Source: an uncultured Ruminococcus sp.
GTDB lineage: Bacteria > Bacillota > Clostridia > Oscillospirales > Ruminococcaceae
Assembly (NCBI GenBank): GCA_902780505.1
Contig: CACZFN010000025.1
Location: forward strand, 36,903-91,937
Reading direction: 5' to 3'
DNA: 55,035 nucleotides
This document shows, piece by piece, positions 24,768 through 33,279 of the stretch. The notes beneath the pieces were generated by a model. It saw nothing but the letters and a program-made list of their open reading frames with translations. It was not told the origin of the DNA and searched no databases. The position numbers and the translations under genes were made by a program. How positions within the stretch are numbered: position 1 is the stretch's first letter; every line of letters starts with the position of its first letter.

Positions 24768-26123
24768 ATGCGTAATAAAGATATGGATATGCTGGGCGGC
24801 TCTGTCGGTGATAAGACTCTGCGCTTCGCTCTGCCGCTTGCGGCTACGGGTATATTGCAGCAGCTTTTCAATGCTGCGGATATCGCAGTAGTCGGGCAGT
24901 TTGTCGGCAAGAACGCTATGGCTGCTGTGGGCAGCAATGCGCCGCTTGTAAACCTTATACTAAGCCTTTTTATCGGCGTTTCGATAGGCGCAAATGTCAT
25001 TATCGCCCGCTTTACAGGGCAAAAAAATGATAAGGGCGTTTCCCGCGCTGTCCATACGGCACTCGCCGTTGCGTTTTTAAGCGGTGTCATTCTCTGCCTT
25101 TTGTGTGAGGCTTTTGCACTGCCTATCCTTAAAGCTATGTCTATCCCCGAAAATGTCTTCGATATGTCACTGCTCTATTTCAGGGTGTACCTTCTCGGGC
25201 TTCCCGTAATACTGCTCTATGACTTTGCCTCCGCCGTTTTCCGTGCGCGCGGCAATACAAAAACGCCCCTTGTCTGCCTTACAGTTTCGGGCGTGATAAA
25301 TGTGATTCTCAACCTCTTTTTCGTGATCGTTTTAAAAAGGACTGTCGACGGCGTGGCTATGGCTACGGCAATATCAAACCTTATAAGCTCGGCTCTGCTT
25401 ATTTACTTTCTTGTGAGGGATGAAGGCGCTATGCATTTTTCATTCAGAAAACTCGGCATTGATAAAAAGATACTTTCACAGATGATAAGCATAGGCCTGC
25501 CTGCGGGCTTTCAGGGTATGGTTTTCTCACTTTCAAACCTTATACTGCAATCAGCAATAAACGGCCTCGGTGAAGACGTTATGGCGGGCTCGTCGGCGGC
25601 TTTCAATATCGAAATATTCGTCTACTACGTGCTAAATGCCTTCGGGCAGGCGTGTACGACCTTCGTCGGGCAGAACTACGGCGCACAAAAACCCGAAAGA
25701 TGCAGGCGTGTCCTTAAAATAACCTTTTTGCAGGATATGGTCTTTACTGTTATTATAGCAATAGTTATACTTGTATCCGGCAGGTATCTGCTCAGGTTTT
25801 TCAATTCTGATCCTGACGTTATAGCAGTCGGCATCACAAGGCTTGAATTCATACTCACCGCAGAATTTATAAATGTCATTATCGAAATACTCTCGGGCTA
25901 TATGCGCGGCTTCGGGTTTTCGCTCGTGCCTGCACTTGTCTGTATGCTCGGTATCTGCGGTGTCAGGATAACCTGGCGCTATACCGTCTTTGCACATTAT
26001 AAGACCTTTGATGTCCTTATGATGACCTACCCGATAAGCTGGGCTGTCACTGCGGCGGCACTTATCGTGGCATTTGTATACGTAAATAAAAAACGACTTT
26101 ACAGCTTTTATAAAGGAGAATGA
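24768..26123 (+). CDS. MATE-family efflux transporter
   Basis: A 451-residue membrane protein of the multidrug and toxin extrusion family with about 12 helices. The MATE signatures LPLAATGILQQLFNAADIAVVG and GLPAGFQGMVFSLSNLILQS are present, one per half. Such pumps export cationic compounds in exchange for Na+ or H+. The ATG at 24768 follows AGGTG at proper distance; a TTG at 24747 is an alternative. It is coupled to the DUF3737 gene. Confidence 0.9.
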   Translation: MRNKDMDMLGGSVGDKTLRFALPLAATGILQQLFNAADIAVVGQFVGKNAMAAVGSNAPLVNLILSLFIGVSIGANVIIARFTGQKNDKGVSRAVHTALAVAFLSGVILCLLCEAFALPILKAMSIPENVFDMSLLYFRVYLLGLPVILLYDFASAVFRARGNTKTPLVCLTVSGVINVILNLFFVIVLKRTVDGVAMATAISNLISSALLIYFLVRDEGAMHFSFRKLGIDKKILSQMISIGLPAGFQGMVFSLSNLILQSAINGLGEDVMAGSSAAFNIEIFVYYVLNAFGQACTTFVGQNYGAQKPERCRRVLKITFLQDMVFTVIIAIVILVSGRYLLRFFNSDPDVIAVGITRLEFILTAEFINVIIEILSGYMRGFGFSLVPALVCMLGICGVRITWRYTVFAHYKTFDVLMMTYPISWAVTAAALIVAFVYVNKKRLYSFYKGE

Positions 26124-26125
26124 CC

Positions 26126-26971
26126 TTGGCACAGCTTTTGACTTTGTCAGACGCCCGCCTGACCGGTGAGCGTGCAGAATTTTTTGCAAGTAATAAAAAA
26201 TATGTATCCTGCATATTTGACGACGGCGAATCCCCCCTTAAACATTCAAGCGGGATAGTCTGTGAAGATACCGTTTTCGGCTGGAAGTACCCGCTGTGGT
26301 ATAGCACTGCCATCACCGTGACGGGCGGCCGCTTTGAGGAAATGGCCCGTGCGGGTATATGGTATACAAAAGATATATCACTTAAAAACGTGCTCTATAT
26401 AGCCCCTAAGGGCTTTCGCAGAAGCAGCGGCATAACCCTTGAAAACGTCAGTTTTGAAAACGCACAGGAAACCCTCTGGCAGTGCGAAAATGTAAAAATG
26501 AAAAATATAAAGGCCAAAGGTGATTACTTTGCTATGAACTGCGAAAAAATGGATATCGACGGCCTTGACCTTGACGGTAATTACAGCTTTGACGGCGCTA
26601 AAAATGTCCATATAAAAAATTCCCGCCTTCTGAGTAAGGACGCATTCTGGAACAGCGAAAATATCACCGCCGAAAATAGCTTTATATCCGGTGAGTATCT
26701 CGGCTGGAACGCTAAAAACCTTACACTTATAAACTGTACGATAGAAAGCCTTCAGGGGCTTTGCTATATAGAAAACCTCTTTATGCGGGAATGTAAGACC
26801 GGCGCCACCACACTCGCTTTTGAATACTCTACTGTTGATGCCGAAATCATCGGCGATGTGGAAAGTGTCAAAAACCCCCTCTGCGGCAGGATAAAGGCCG
26901 ATAAGATAAACGAGCTGATCCTCGAACCCGAACGTGTAGATGTTGATAAAACACAGATAATTATAGGATAA
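26126..26971 (+). CDS. DUF3737 family protein (right-handed beta-helix-like)
   Basis: A 281-residue protein with the family's conserved blocks: GERAEFF, DDGESPLKHS, FGWKYPLWYS, ARAGIWYT, ETLWQC, LSKDAFWNSENI, GEYLGWNAKN and CTIESLQGLCYI. The repeated pattern suggests a beta-helix. No signal peptide; biochemical role unknown. An ATG at 26120 overlaps the MATE stop but sits against the GGAG site, while the TTG at 26126 has 7-nt spacing, so I prefer the TTG. A strong terminator follows. Confidence 0.88.
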   Translation: MAQLLTLSDARLTGERAEFFASNKKYVSCIFDDGESPLKHSSGIVCEDTVFGWKYPLWYSTAITVTGGRFEEMARAGIWYTKDISLKNVLYIAPKGFRRSSGITLENVSFENAQETLWQCENVKMKNIKAKGDYFAMNCEKMDIDGLDLDGNYSFDGAKNVHIKNSRLLSKDAFWNSENITAENSFISGEYLGWNAKNLTLINCTIESLQGLCYIENLFMRECKTGATTLAFEYSTVDAEIIGDVESVKNPLCGRIKADKINELILEPERVDVDKTQIIIG

Positions 26972-27015
26972 CAAAACGGCTGTAGGTCATAAGTGACTTG
27001 CAGCCGTTTTGTTAT
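26968..27015 (+). terminator. Terminator of the MATE-DUF3737 operon
   Basis: ATAACAAAACGGCTG (26968-26982) pairs with CAGCCGTTTTGTTAT (27001-27015), a 15-bp stem. The rest of the gap to 27172 holds a TGTCCGC/GCGGACA hairpin near 27077 and degenerate TATTCAC repeats near 27100-27135. Confidence 0.85.
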
Positions 27016-27172
27016 TGTACTCTCTTTTTACTTAGGCAAATACCGCTGTCTTTGTGCTGTGTTGCCTTAAAATCATGTCCGCAAAGCGGACACCTTTACT
27101 ATTCTCTATTCACTTTTCACTATTCATTATTCACTTAGCAGGCGCTAAAGCTAAGTGTCAGCTATAAAACTT

Positions 27173-28243
27173 CTATATTGCGCCTGCGCTTAATAAGCAT
27201 ACCATCTGCTCGTTTTTGTCGTAATCCCAGCTGTGGTATGATCCCCCTTCGCAGAAATCACGGTGCTCACAGCGCCGGCATTCTTCGTTTTTTGTGTAAA
27301 GCGGTGTGCGGTATATCTTAAACCCCTCCCGCCATACCTTTGTAAAATCATCACGCAAAATGTTCCCCTGTATCGTTTCACTGCGCCTTTCAATGTCAAG
27401 GCAGGCGGCAATGTCCCCGTTTGCCATAATGCTTGCAGTGTATACCCCCGCATTGCACAGGAAATACCAGTCCCTCACTTCACGCTCGTAATCAAGCCCT
27501 AAGTAGTGCGAACACCCGTATGTCACAGGGTAGCCCTCTCTGCGCTTGCGCTTTATAAAGTCAAGCATCTGAAACTGCTCGTCACGGCTTAAAAAAAGCT
27601 CTCCAAGCTCAAGCGCCCTGCCTATAGGCTCTATCCCTATCACCCGCCATGAATCCACATCAAGCTTACGGCATAACTCAAACAGGCTTTCAAGTTCAGG
27701 CAGGCTCTTTTTGGTCACGACTGTCGTTATCTGAACGTTCCCGAAGCCCCCCTGCATAAGGTTTTTTATCCCCTCGACCGCCCCCTTGAAACCGCCCCTT
27801 GTGCGCCGGAAGCTGTCGTGCGTTTCTTCAAGCCCGTCAAGGCTTACCGAGATAGTCGCCATGCCTGCCTCTTTCAGCTTTTTTGTGACCTCCCCCGTGA
27901 TAAGTGTTGCATTTGAAGTCATGCCCCACCTGAAGCCAAGCTTGTGAGCGTAAGTCACTATCTCAAAAAATTCCTTTCTTAACATAGGCTCTCCGCCCGT
28001 TATGCAGAGCATGGGGAGCCTGCCTGAAAAATCATGCTTTATCTTGTCAAGAAAACTATAGTATACATTCAAAGGCAGTTCTTCGCTCACCACATCATTG
28101 CACCTGCTCCCGCAATGCAGACAGTTTTCGTTGCACCGCAGCGTAAGCTCTAAAAATAACCTCCTCAGCTGCGGCGACTTCCTTAACTGCTGCTTGTATC
28201 CGTAAAGCTGTTTAAGCTGTGCGGTCTTTGTTTCGTTATTCAT
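27173..28243 (-). CDS. Radical SAM/SPASM peptide-modifying enzyme (putative)
   Basis: A 356-residue radical SAM enzyme. The [4Fe-4S] motif is C37-NENC41-LHC44, followed by ITGGEP and SVSLDGLEETHDSFR. The C-terminal SPASM region holds the extra cluster Cys (FLCNAG, ACLDIE, CRRCEHRDFCEGG, MVCLL). SPASM enzymes commonly modify peptides. Its start overlaps by 8 bp the stop of a gene for a repeat-bearing small lipoprotein-like peptide, the obvious substrate candidate. No leader-binding RRE domain was recognised, and no protease or exporter gene is adjacent. Substrate and reaction are inference. Confidence 0.88.
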   Translation of the reverse strand: MNNETKTAQLKQLYGYKQQLRKSPQLRRLFLELTLRCNENCLHCGSRCNDVVSEELPLNVYYSFLDKIKHDFSGRLPMLCITGGEPMLRKEFFEIVTYAHKLGFRWGMTSNATLITGEVTKKLKEAGMATISVSLDGLEETHDSFRRTRGGFKGAVEGIKNLMQGGFGNVQITTVVTKKSLPELESLFELCRKLDVDSWRVIGIEPIGRALELGELFLSRDEQFQMLDFIKRKRREGYPVTYGCSHYLGLDYEREVRDWYFLCNAGVYTASIMANGDIAACLDIERRSETIQGNILRDDFTKVWREGFKIYRTPLYTKNEECRRCEHRDFCEGGSYHSWDYDKNEQMVCLLSAGAI

Positions 28244-28583
28244 TCATGTCACCCTTGCCTTCAAACCACTCGGGCGGTCCGTATACACAGGCGTTTATGT
28301 TCTCATCAGGGTTAAAGCTGCTTTCTTCGGCGGTGCTTGTGTCCTCCTCGGGTTCTTCCTCCCTCTTTCCTTCAAACCACTCGGGCGGCCCGTATACCTC
28401 CTCGTTTTCGTTTAGTTCGGGGTTAAACGTTGTGCTTTCCGAAGGCGTTGAAAACTTTGATGTCTGTATCTCTGATGACGGCTCGATGGACTCGGGCGGC
28501 GGTCCGTATACACAGCCGTTCATATTTGCAGCCGCAGAAAATATAGTCCCCGCCAGAAGCCCCTTTTTCAGCTTTTTAAACAT
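28236..28583 (-). CDS. Putative rSAM substrate: small lipoprotein-like peptide with three VYGPP repeats
   Basis: A 115-residue protein. A basic N-terminus and short hydrophobic stretch (LLAGTIFSAAANMNGC) place Cys24 where a lipobox Cys would be, though NMNGC is not canonical. Three units follow: CVYGPPPES (24-32), VYGPPEWFEGK (63-73) and CVYGPPEWFEGK (99-110), spaced 37-38 residues. The later two are each preceded by (T/S)FNPxxNxN. The linkers are Glu/Ser/Thr-rich and look disordered. The overlap with the radical SAM gene suggests the repeats are the modified cores. Bacteroidota rSAM/lipoprotein pairs have, as I recall, a similar C-x-Y-G-x-P next to the lipid Cys. Confidence 0.8.
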   Translation of the reverse strand: MFKKLKKGLLAGTIFSAAANMNGCVYGPPPESIEPSSEIQTSKFSTPSESTTFNPELNENEEVYGPPEWFEGKREEEPEEDTSTAEESSFNPDENINACVYGPPEWFEGKGDMNE

Positions 28584-28738
28584 TCTAAGCCACTCCCTTT
28601 CTGTAAATAATGAATATGGTCATATACGTGACACACCACGACCTTGACTGCAAATAATGCTGAGGCAGCACCGCACAACTGCCGGCTGACGCCTCTGCAC
28701 GCCATCAGCACACGGGCTGTGGTGAGGTATATAATGCT

Positions 28739-30016
28739 TTATCCTCTCGGAGATCTTGCCTCCACCGCCGATACAAGGTAAAGACTCCCGCAGATAAGCC
28801 CCGCACTGTCCGATGAAAACAGAGCCGAAACCGCATTTTCAGTCTGCATAACAGGCATTACCTCGCCGCCGCAGCTTTTTATTATCTCCGAAAGCTCTTT
28901 TGCGTTCTTTGCCCTGTCCGAAAAATCATCAACAGGTATGAACCTCTCAATATATGGCATTACAGTGCGTATGTATTCTTTTATGTTCTTGTCCTCCGAC
29001 ATCCCTATAACAGCCGTAAAACGTTCGCCTTTTTTGTAAAACCCGCTCAGCACCTGCCTGAGCGCTTTTGCAGCGTCAGGGTTGTGCCCGCCGTCTGATA
29101 TGATAAGCGGCCTGCGTGATATTATCTCCGCCCTGCCATGCAGCCTTGCACTTTCTATGCCCGCTTTTACAGCCTCGGGCGGCAGTTCAAATCCCTTTCC
29201 CGCCGCCGTGCCTGCAACTATGCACGCACTTATCACAGCTGCGGCATTCCTTACCTGGTGCTCTCCCGCCATTGCAGGGGAATAATGCCCCCGGTATCTG
29301 TTTTTTGCAAGGTATTCAAAGCCCGTGTCCGTGATCTTTATCTCACGCATATCGGGTATTAAAAGCAAGGCATTTTTCTCCTTTGCCTGCCTTTTGAATA
29401 CCTTTACGGCGCTTTCGTCATTGCATGGGCTCAGTATGCATGGGCAGCCCTCTTTTATAATGCCCGCTTTCTGAAACGCTATCTGCTCCACGGTATCCCC
29501 GAGGATAGCCGTGTGGTCAAGCCCTATCGAACCTATCACAGAACATACATTGTCCTTTATTATGTTCGTGCAGTCTAAAAGCCCGCCAAGCCCCGCTTCA
29601 AGTATAACAATGTCACACCCGCATTTTTTAAAGTAAATAAGTCCCGCCGCCATTGTTATCTCAAACTGCGAAAAATCCCTGCCATAGCCGCTTTCTTCCG
29701 CCGCCGCCCTTATCCGGGGCAGAAGTGAATGCAGTTCGCCGTCTGATATGTTTGTGCCGTTTATGCGTATCCGGTCATTGTACTCTGTTATGTAAGGCGA
29801 GGTAAAAAGCCCTGTCCTGTACCCCGCAGCCGTAAATGCCCCGCTTAGCATCTCGCAGATCGAGCCTTTTCCGTTAGTCCCCGTTACGTGTATAAAGCGA
29901 AGACTGTCCTGCGGGCTGCCAAGCGCCTTCATCAGCGCCCTTGCCCGTTCAAGCCCCGCTACCCGCTTTCCAAGCCGTGAAAAGCGCTCAAGATATTCTT
30001 CAAATTCCCTGTCCAT
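28739..30016 (-). CDS. folC: Folylpolyglutamate synthase / dihydrofolate synthase
   Basis: A 425-residue Mur-ligase-type enzyme that adds glutamate to folates, or makes dihydrofolate from dihydropteroate. The ATP loop HVTGTNGKGSICEML, LFTSPYITEYNDRI, EAGLGGLLDCTNI, IGLDHTAILG and the C-terminal ISDGGHNPDAAKAL are all present. Length is usual. It begins 3 bp after the TatD-linked radical SAM stop, in an operon with uvrC. Its product sits cytosolically in one-carbon metabolism. Confidence 0.93.
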   Translation of the reverse strand: MDREFEEYLERFSRLGKRVAGLERARALMKALGSPQDSLRFIHVTGTNGKGSICEMLSGAFTAAGYRTGLFTSPYITEYNDRIRINGTNISDGELHSLLPRIRAAAEESGYGRDFSQFEITMAAGLIYFKKCGCDIVILEAGLGGLLDCTNIIKDNVCSVIGSIGLDHTAILGDTVEQIAFQKAGIIKEGCPCILSPCNDESAVKVFKRQAKEKNALLLIPDMREIKITDTGFEYLAKNRYRGHYSPAMAGEHQVRNAAAVISACIVAGTAAGKGFELPPEAVKAGIESARLHGRAEIISRRPLIISDGGHNPDAAKALRQVLSGFYKKGERFTAVIGMSEDKNIKEYIRTVMPYIERFIPVDDFSDRAKNAKELSEIIKSCGGEVMPVMQTENAVSALFSSDSAGLICGSLYLVSAVEARSPRG

Positions 30017-30019
30017 GCC

Positions 30020-30637
30020 TTACCCGCTTATATACTCCCTTACTCTCAGCTTTATGCCCGCCTTGTCAGCAAGCCTGCGTGAAAGCTCTATCTTTTCTTC
30101 CCCTATCACATCAACCACCGTGAACATTACTTCCCCGACATAGTTCTTTACGTTCTGTGCAAATTCAAACATTGCCGCAAAACAGTCTGTGTCCTTAAAT
30201 GACGGGCGTGTGACCTCGTCGTATTCTTCCTTTGTCGGCGCATTAAGACTTACCGATACCGTATCGAGCCTTCCCCTGAAGTCGGCTTCAATGCTTCTTT
30301 TGTTTATTATGTTTCCAAGCCCGTTTGTGTTGAGCCGTGTCTTTATGCTGCTTACACTCTTTATATAGTCGGCAACCGTAAGCAGTATGTCAAGCTCACA
30401 GGTAGGCTCGCCGTAACCGCAGAACACTACCTCGCTGTATTTTGACAGGTCGCGCTTTTTTATGTCGTTTATTATCTCCTCCGCCGTCGGCTGGTGTTCA
30501 AGCCATAACGGATCTGAACCGTAAGCACCGTCACCGTTGTTTCTTATGCAAAATGTGCAGTTGCACGGGCATTTGTTTGTTATGTTTATATAAAGCCCGC
30601 TGCCCACCTCGTAAGTCAGTGTCATTGATCTTTTCAT
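30020..30637 (-). CDS. TatD-associated radical SAM protein
   Basis: A 205-residue compact radical SAM protein with N-terminal ITNKCPCNCTFCIRN (CxxxCxxC), VFCGYGEPT and TRLNTNGLGN. It lacks a SPASM domain. Size and motifs match the TatD-linked rSAM family (TIGR04038 as I recall), whose reaction is unknown. A tatD gene is in the window but at a separate site (54076). Lies between uvrC and folC with gaps of 16 and 3 bp. Confidence 0.87.
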   Translation of the reverse strand: MKRSMTLTYEVGSGLYINITNKCPCNCTFCIRNNGDGAYGSDPLWLEHQPTAEEIINDIKKRDLSKYSEVVFCGYGEPTCELDILLTVADYIKSVSSIKTRLNTNGLGNIINKRSIEADFRGRLDTVSVSLNAPTKEEYDEVTRPSFKDTDCFAAMFEFAQNVKNYVGEVMFTVVDVIGEEKIELSRRLADKAGIKLRVREYISG

Positions 30638-30653
30638 CTGTATCGTTCCTTTC

Positions 30654-32501
30654 TTATAGCTCTTTTATTATCTCCATAAGCTGCTGTGCCGTTTCTTCGC
30701 TTACTCCTGCGGTCTTTCTTATCTCCTCTGTGCCTGCGGCCCTGAGCTTTTCTATTGTCTTGAATTCATTCATAAGCCTTGCCGCCTTCTTTGTGCCTAC
30801 TCCTTTTACCTCGGTGAGCCGTGAAGCAAACGTCGTCTTTTTGTGCCTCTTTGTCATAAAGGCAACACTGTATCTGTGAACCTCGTCCTGTATCGCAGTT
30901 ACAAGGTTAAAGGCCGCCCTTGACTTTGAAAGCGATATCTCCCCGCCGCTTGTCGCAACAGCTCTTGTGCGGTGCTTGTTGTCCTTGACAAGCCCGTATA
31001 TCGGGCATTCAACACCCATTTCCCTTACAACCGGCGTAACAGTGTTTACGTGCCCCTTTCCGCCGTCAAGGAAGATAAGGTCCGGCATTACGGAAAAGCT
31101 TTCGTCCTCCTGCTCAAAGTAGTTCTCAAACCTTCTTTTTAATACTTCCTGCATCGAAGCATAGTCGTTCTGCCCCTCAACGCCCTTTATCACAAAACGC
31201 CTGTAATGCTTTTTCAGCGGCCTGCCGTTTTCAAATACCACCATTCCCGCTACCATGTCACTTGATGCAAGGTTTGATATGTCGTAACACTCTATCGTCT
31301 TTGGTACCTTTTCCATTCCAAGCGCTTTTGCAAGCTCGTCAAGCGCCGCAGCCTCGCGCCCCGTCCTGCCCATTCTTATGGAAAGGTACTCCGAAGCATT
31401 TGATTTTGCAAGCGTTGTCAGCCTTAACATATTTCCCTTCTGCGGCACTGCTATGTGTATGGCGTGCCCTGACTTCTCCTTTAAAAACCGTGTGATGTTT
31501 TCCATGTCCTGCCCGTCAATGCCGTCAGCAAGGAAAATATTCCTCGGTATGTCGTCAGACGAGCTGTAATACTGCATAAGGAAACCCGTCAGCATGGCAG
31601 TCGGCTCGTCCGTCTGCTCCAAAAAGAAATCCGCCTTGTCGTAAAGCCTTCCGCCCCGGTATTTTATTACGCTCGCACAGGCATTCTCGCTGTTTGCAAC
31701 TATCGCCAAAAGGTCACAGTCCTTTACGTTTTCATCAATTATCTTCTGGCTCTCTGATGCCTTTTCTATCGCCCTTATGCGGTCACGCAACCGTGCCGCA
31801 AGCTCAAAATTGAGTTCTTCTGCGGCAGCCTGCATCTGACTTGTCAGCTTGTCAACGCTAAGTGAAGATCCTCCCCTTATGTATTCAAGGGCTTCCTCTA
31901 TTATCTTAGCGTATTCCTCACGGCTTATCTTCCCCTGACAAACACCCATGCACTGCTTTATGTGAAAGTTAAGACAAGGCCTCTCCCTGCAAAAATCCTG
32001 CGGGAACTTTCTGTGACAAGTCGGCAGCATGAATACCTTGTTTGCCTCCTCCACCGCCTGCCTTACAGCAAATGATGATGTATACGGTCCTATGTACTGT
32101 GCACCGTCGTCATATTTCTGTAACTCCCCCGAAAGCCTCGGGTAATCCTCGTCTGATATGCGTATGTAACTGTATCCCTTGTCATCTTTGAGTAAAATGT
32201 TGTACTTCGGCTTGTATTGCTTTATAAGTGAACATTCAAGCACAAGTGCTTCAAATTCCGAATCGGTGACTATGAAATCATAATCATTTACATGGCTTAC
32301 CATTCTTGCGACCTTCGGCAGGTGGTCAGCACTCTTGCGGAAATAACTCGTCACTCTCTTGCGTAAGCTTTTGGCTTTGCCTATGTATATTATCTTCCCC
32401 TGGGCGTTTTTCATTATGTAACACCCCGGGCGAAGCGTCAGCTTGCTCGTCTTGTCGCGTAAAAACGGCAGCCTCGGGTTGTCGGTATCGTAAACGTGCA
32501 T
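30654..32501 (-). CDS. uvrC: Excinuclease ABC subunit C
   Basis: A 615-residue nucleotide-excision-repair nuclease. An N-terminal GIY-YIG domain (PGCYIMKN...IIYIGKAKSLRKRV) makes the 3' cut. A Cys cluster region (HRKFPQDFCRERPCLNFHIKQCMG), a UVR motif (about 200-235), the RNase H-like nuclease (ECYDISN, FLDGGKGH, KDNKHRT) and C-terminal helix-hairpin-helix motifs (VKGVGTKKAARLM, AGVSEETAQQL) follow. Full length. First gene of an operon with the TatD-linked rSAM gene and folC; promoter at 32569-32597. Confidence 0.96.
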   Translation of the reverse strand: MHVYDTDNPRLPFLRDKTSKLTLRPGCYIMKNAQGKIIYIGKAKSLRKRVTSYFRKSADHLPKVARMVSHVNDYDFIVTDSEFEALVLECSLIKQYKPKYNILLKDDKGYSYIRISDEDYPRLSGELQKYDDGAQYIGPYTSSFAVRQAVEEANKVFMLPTCHRKFPQDFCRERPCLNFHIKQCMGVCQGKISREEYAKIIEEALEYIRGGSSLSVDKLTSQMQAAAEELNFELAARLRDRIRAIEKASESQKIIDENVKDCDLLAIVANSENACASVIKYRGGRLYDKADFFLEQTDEPTAMLTGFLMQYYSSSDDIPRNIFLADGIDGQDMENITRFLKEKSGHAIHIAVPQKGNMLRLTTLAKSNASEYLSIRMGRTGREAAALDELAKALGMEKVPKTIECYDISNLASSDMVAGMVVFENGRPLKKHYRRFVIKGVEGQNDYASMQEVLKRRFENYFEQEDESFSVMPDLIFLDGGKGHVNTVTPVVREMGVECPIYGLVKDNKHRTRAVATSGGEISLSKSRAAFNLVTAIQDEVHRYSVAFMTKRHKKTTFASRLTEVKGVGTKKAARLMNEFKTIEKLRAAGTEEIRKTAGVSEETAQQLMEIIKEL

Positions 32502-32525
32502 ATCTTCACCACACAGTTATGTTTT

Positions 32526-32566
32526 TTAAGGCAATACCGCACGACTATTGTGCGGTGTTCCCTTAA
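32526..32566. repeat. Palindromic hairpin in the uvrC leader
   Basis: TTAAGGCAATACCGCAC pairs with GTGCGGTGTTCCCTTAA around a 7-nt loop. It lies between the uvrC promoter and start, so it is transcribed in the leader. Similar GGCAATACCGCA sequence is at 8264-8275 and a weaker form near 27050. Confidence 0.65.
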
Positions 32567-32568
32567 TA

Positions 32569-32597
32569 ATTATACCACATAGTCCCCCGTATTTCAA
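32569..32597 (-). promoter_or_regulatory. Sigma-A promoter of the uvrC operon
   Basis: TTGAAA (minus, 32592-32597), a 17-bp spacer and TATAAT (32569-32574), with TGG extending the -10. Confidence 0.8.
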
Positions 32598-32607
32598 GTG
32601 CAAAAAA

Positions 32608-32813
32608 GCGTTTCATACAAACAGCTGCTGTTAAAATGCCTATGCGTTTTATCGGGGGAAACCTTTCTGAAGAAAGGTTCTCCCCCGAACCCCCTTCCAA
32701 AGACTTCTAATTTATTTTTTCATAAAGGGCAAGACGCCCTTTATCCTTTTTCAAAAGGGTTTCCCCCAGTAGAACACATAAGTATCTTAATAGTAACTGT
32801 TCGTATGAAACGC
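32608..32813. mobile_element. 206-bp near-palindromic element with 56-bp terminal inverted repeats
   Basis: The left arm 32608-32663 and the right arm 32758-32813 are inverted copies with 45 of 56 matches; all 11 differences are transitions. The interior holds a GAACCTTTCT-type stem and an AAGGGC/GCCCTT hairpin near 32724-32742. Its left half matches bases 1-86 in inverted orientation. No coding potential. It occupies most of the 324-bp gap between uvrC and the ExbD-like gene. Confidence 0.82.
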
Positions 32814-32825
32814 TGTTTGCATATA

Positions 32826-33248
32826 TCAGTTTTCCACAAGTGAAAGTCCTGCGTCCTTAACAGCCTGTTTTGCATCATTCATTGCGTTTTCAACAGCGCC
32901 GTCGTCTTTCAGTTCAATGCTTGTCTTATCCTTGTCATATTCTGCAAGTTTTGATTTCAACCCGTCAAGGTCAAGCTTTTCGTCGCCGATAACGTAGTCG
33001 CTTCCGCTTACTGTCACGGTAATGGTGGTCTTGGCGGTATCGCTGTTGCTGTCGCTTGCCGAAACAGCCGTGCTCTCATTGCCGTTGCCCGAACCTCCTT
33101 CACCCTTGCCTCCTCCGAAGCCAAGTCCGAGATAATTCATAAGAAGCAAAAGCGCAAGTATCAGCAGTAAAAGTATAATAAACAAAAGCGGTGCCTTGCT
33201 TTTCTTCTTTTTCTTGTTCTTTCTGTCATCCTGCGGTTTTTGTGCCAT
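32826..33248 (-). CDS. Membrane protein with ExbD/TolR-like extracytoplasmic domain
   Basis: A 140-residue protein with a very basic N-terminus (KNKKKKKSK), one membrane helix (LFIILLLLILALLLLMNYL), a Gly/Ser linker and a C-terminal domain (about 75-140). The pattern SGSDYVIGDEKLDLDGLKSK...IELKDDGAVENAMNDAKQAV resembles the ExbD/TolR periplasmic fold. It lacks the membrane aspartate. The ATG at 33248 has correct spacing from AGGAGG; the one at 33254 is too close. Third gene of the ExbB/ExbD-like unit. Confidence 0.75.
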   Translation of the reverse strand: MAQKPQDDRKNKKKKKSKAPLLFIILLLLILALLLLMNYLGLGFGGGKGEGGSGNGNESTAVSASDSNSDTAKTTITVTVSGSDYVIGDEKLDLDGLKSKLAEYDKDKTSIELKDDGAVENAMNDAKQAVKDAGLSLVEN

Positions 33249-33279
33249 TTTCATCTACCTCCTGTTTTGTGGTTTATTT

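Noticed and set aside
27095-27140. Degenerate TATTCAC repeats as a CRISPR or iteron array
   Set aside because: The units are short, irregular and without spacers; simple-sequence drift is more likely.
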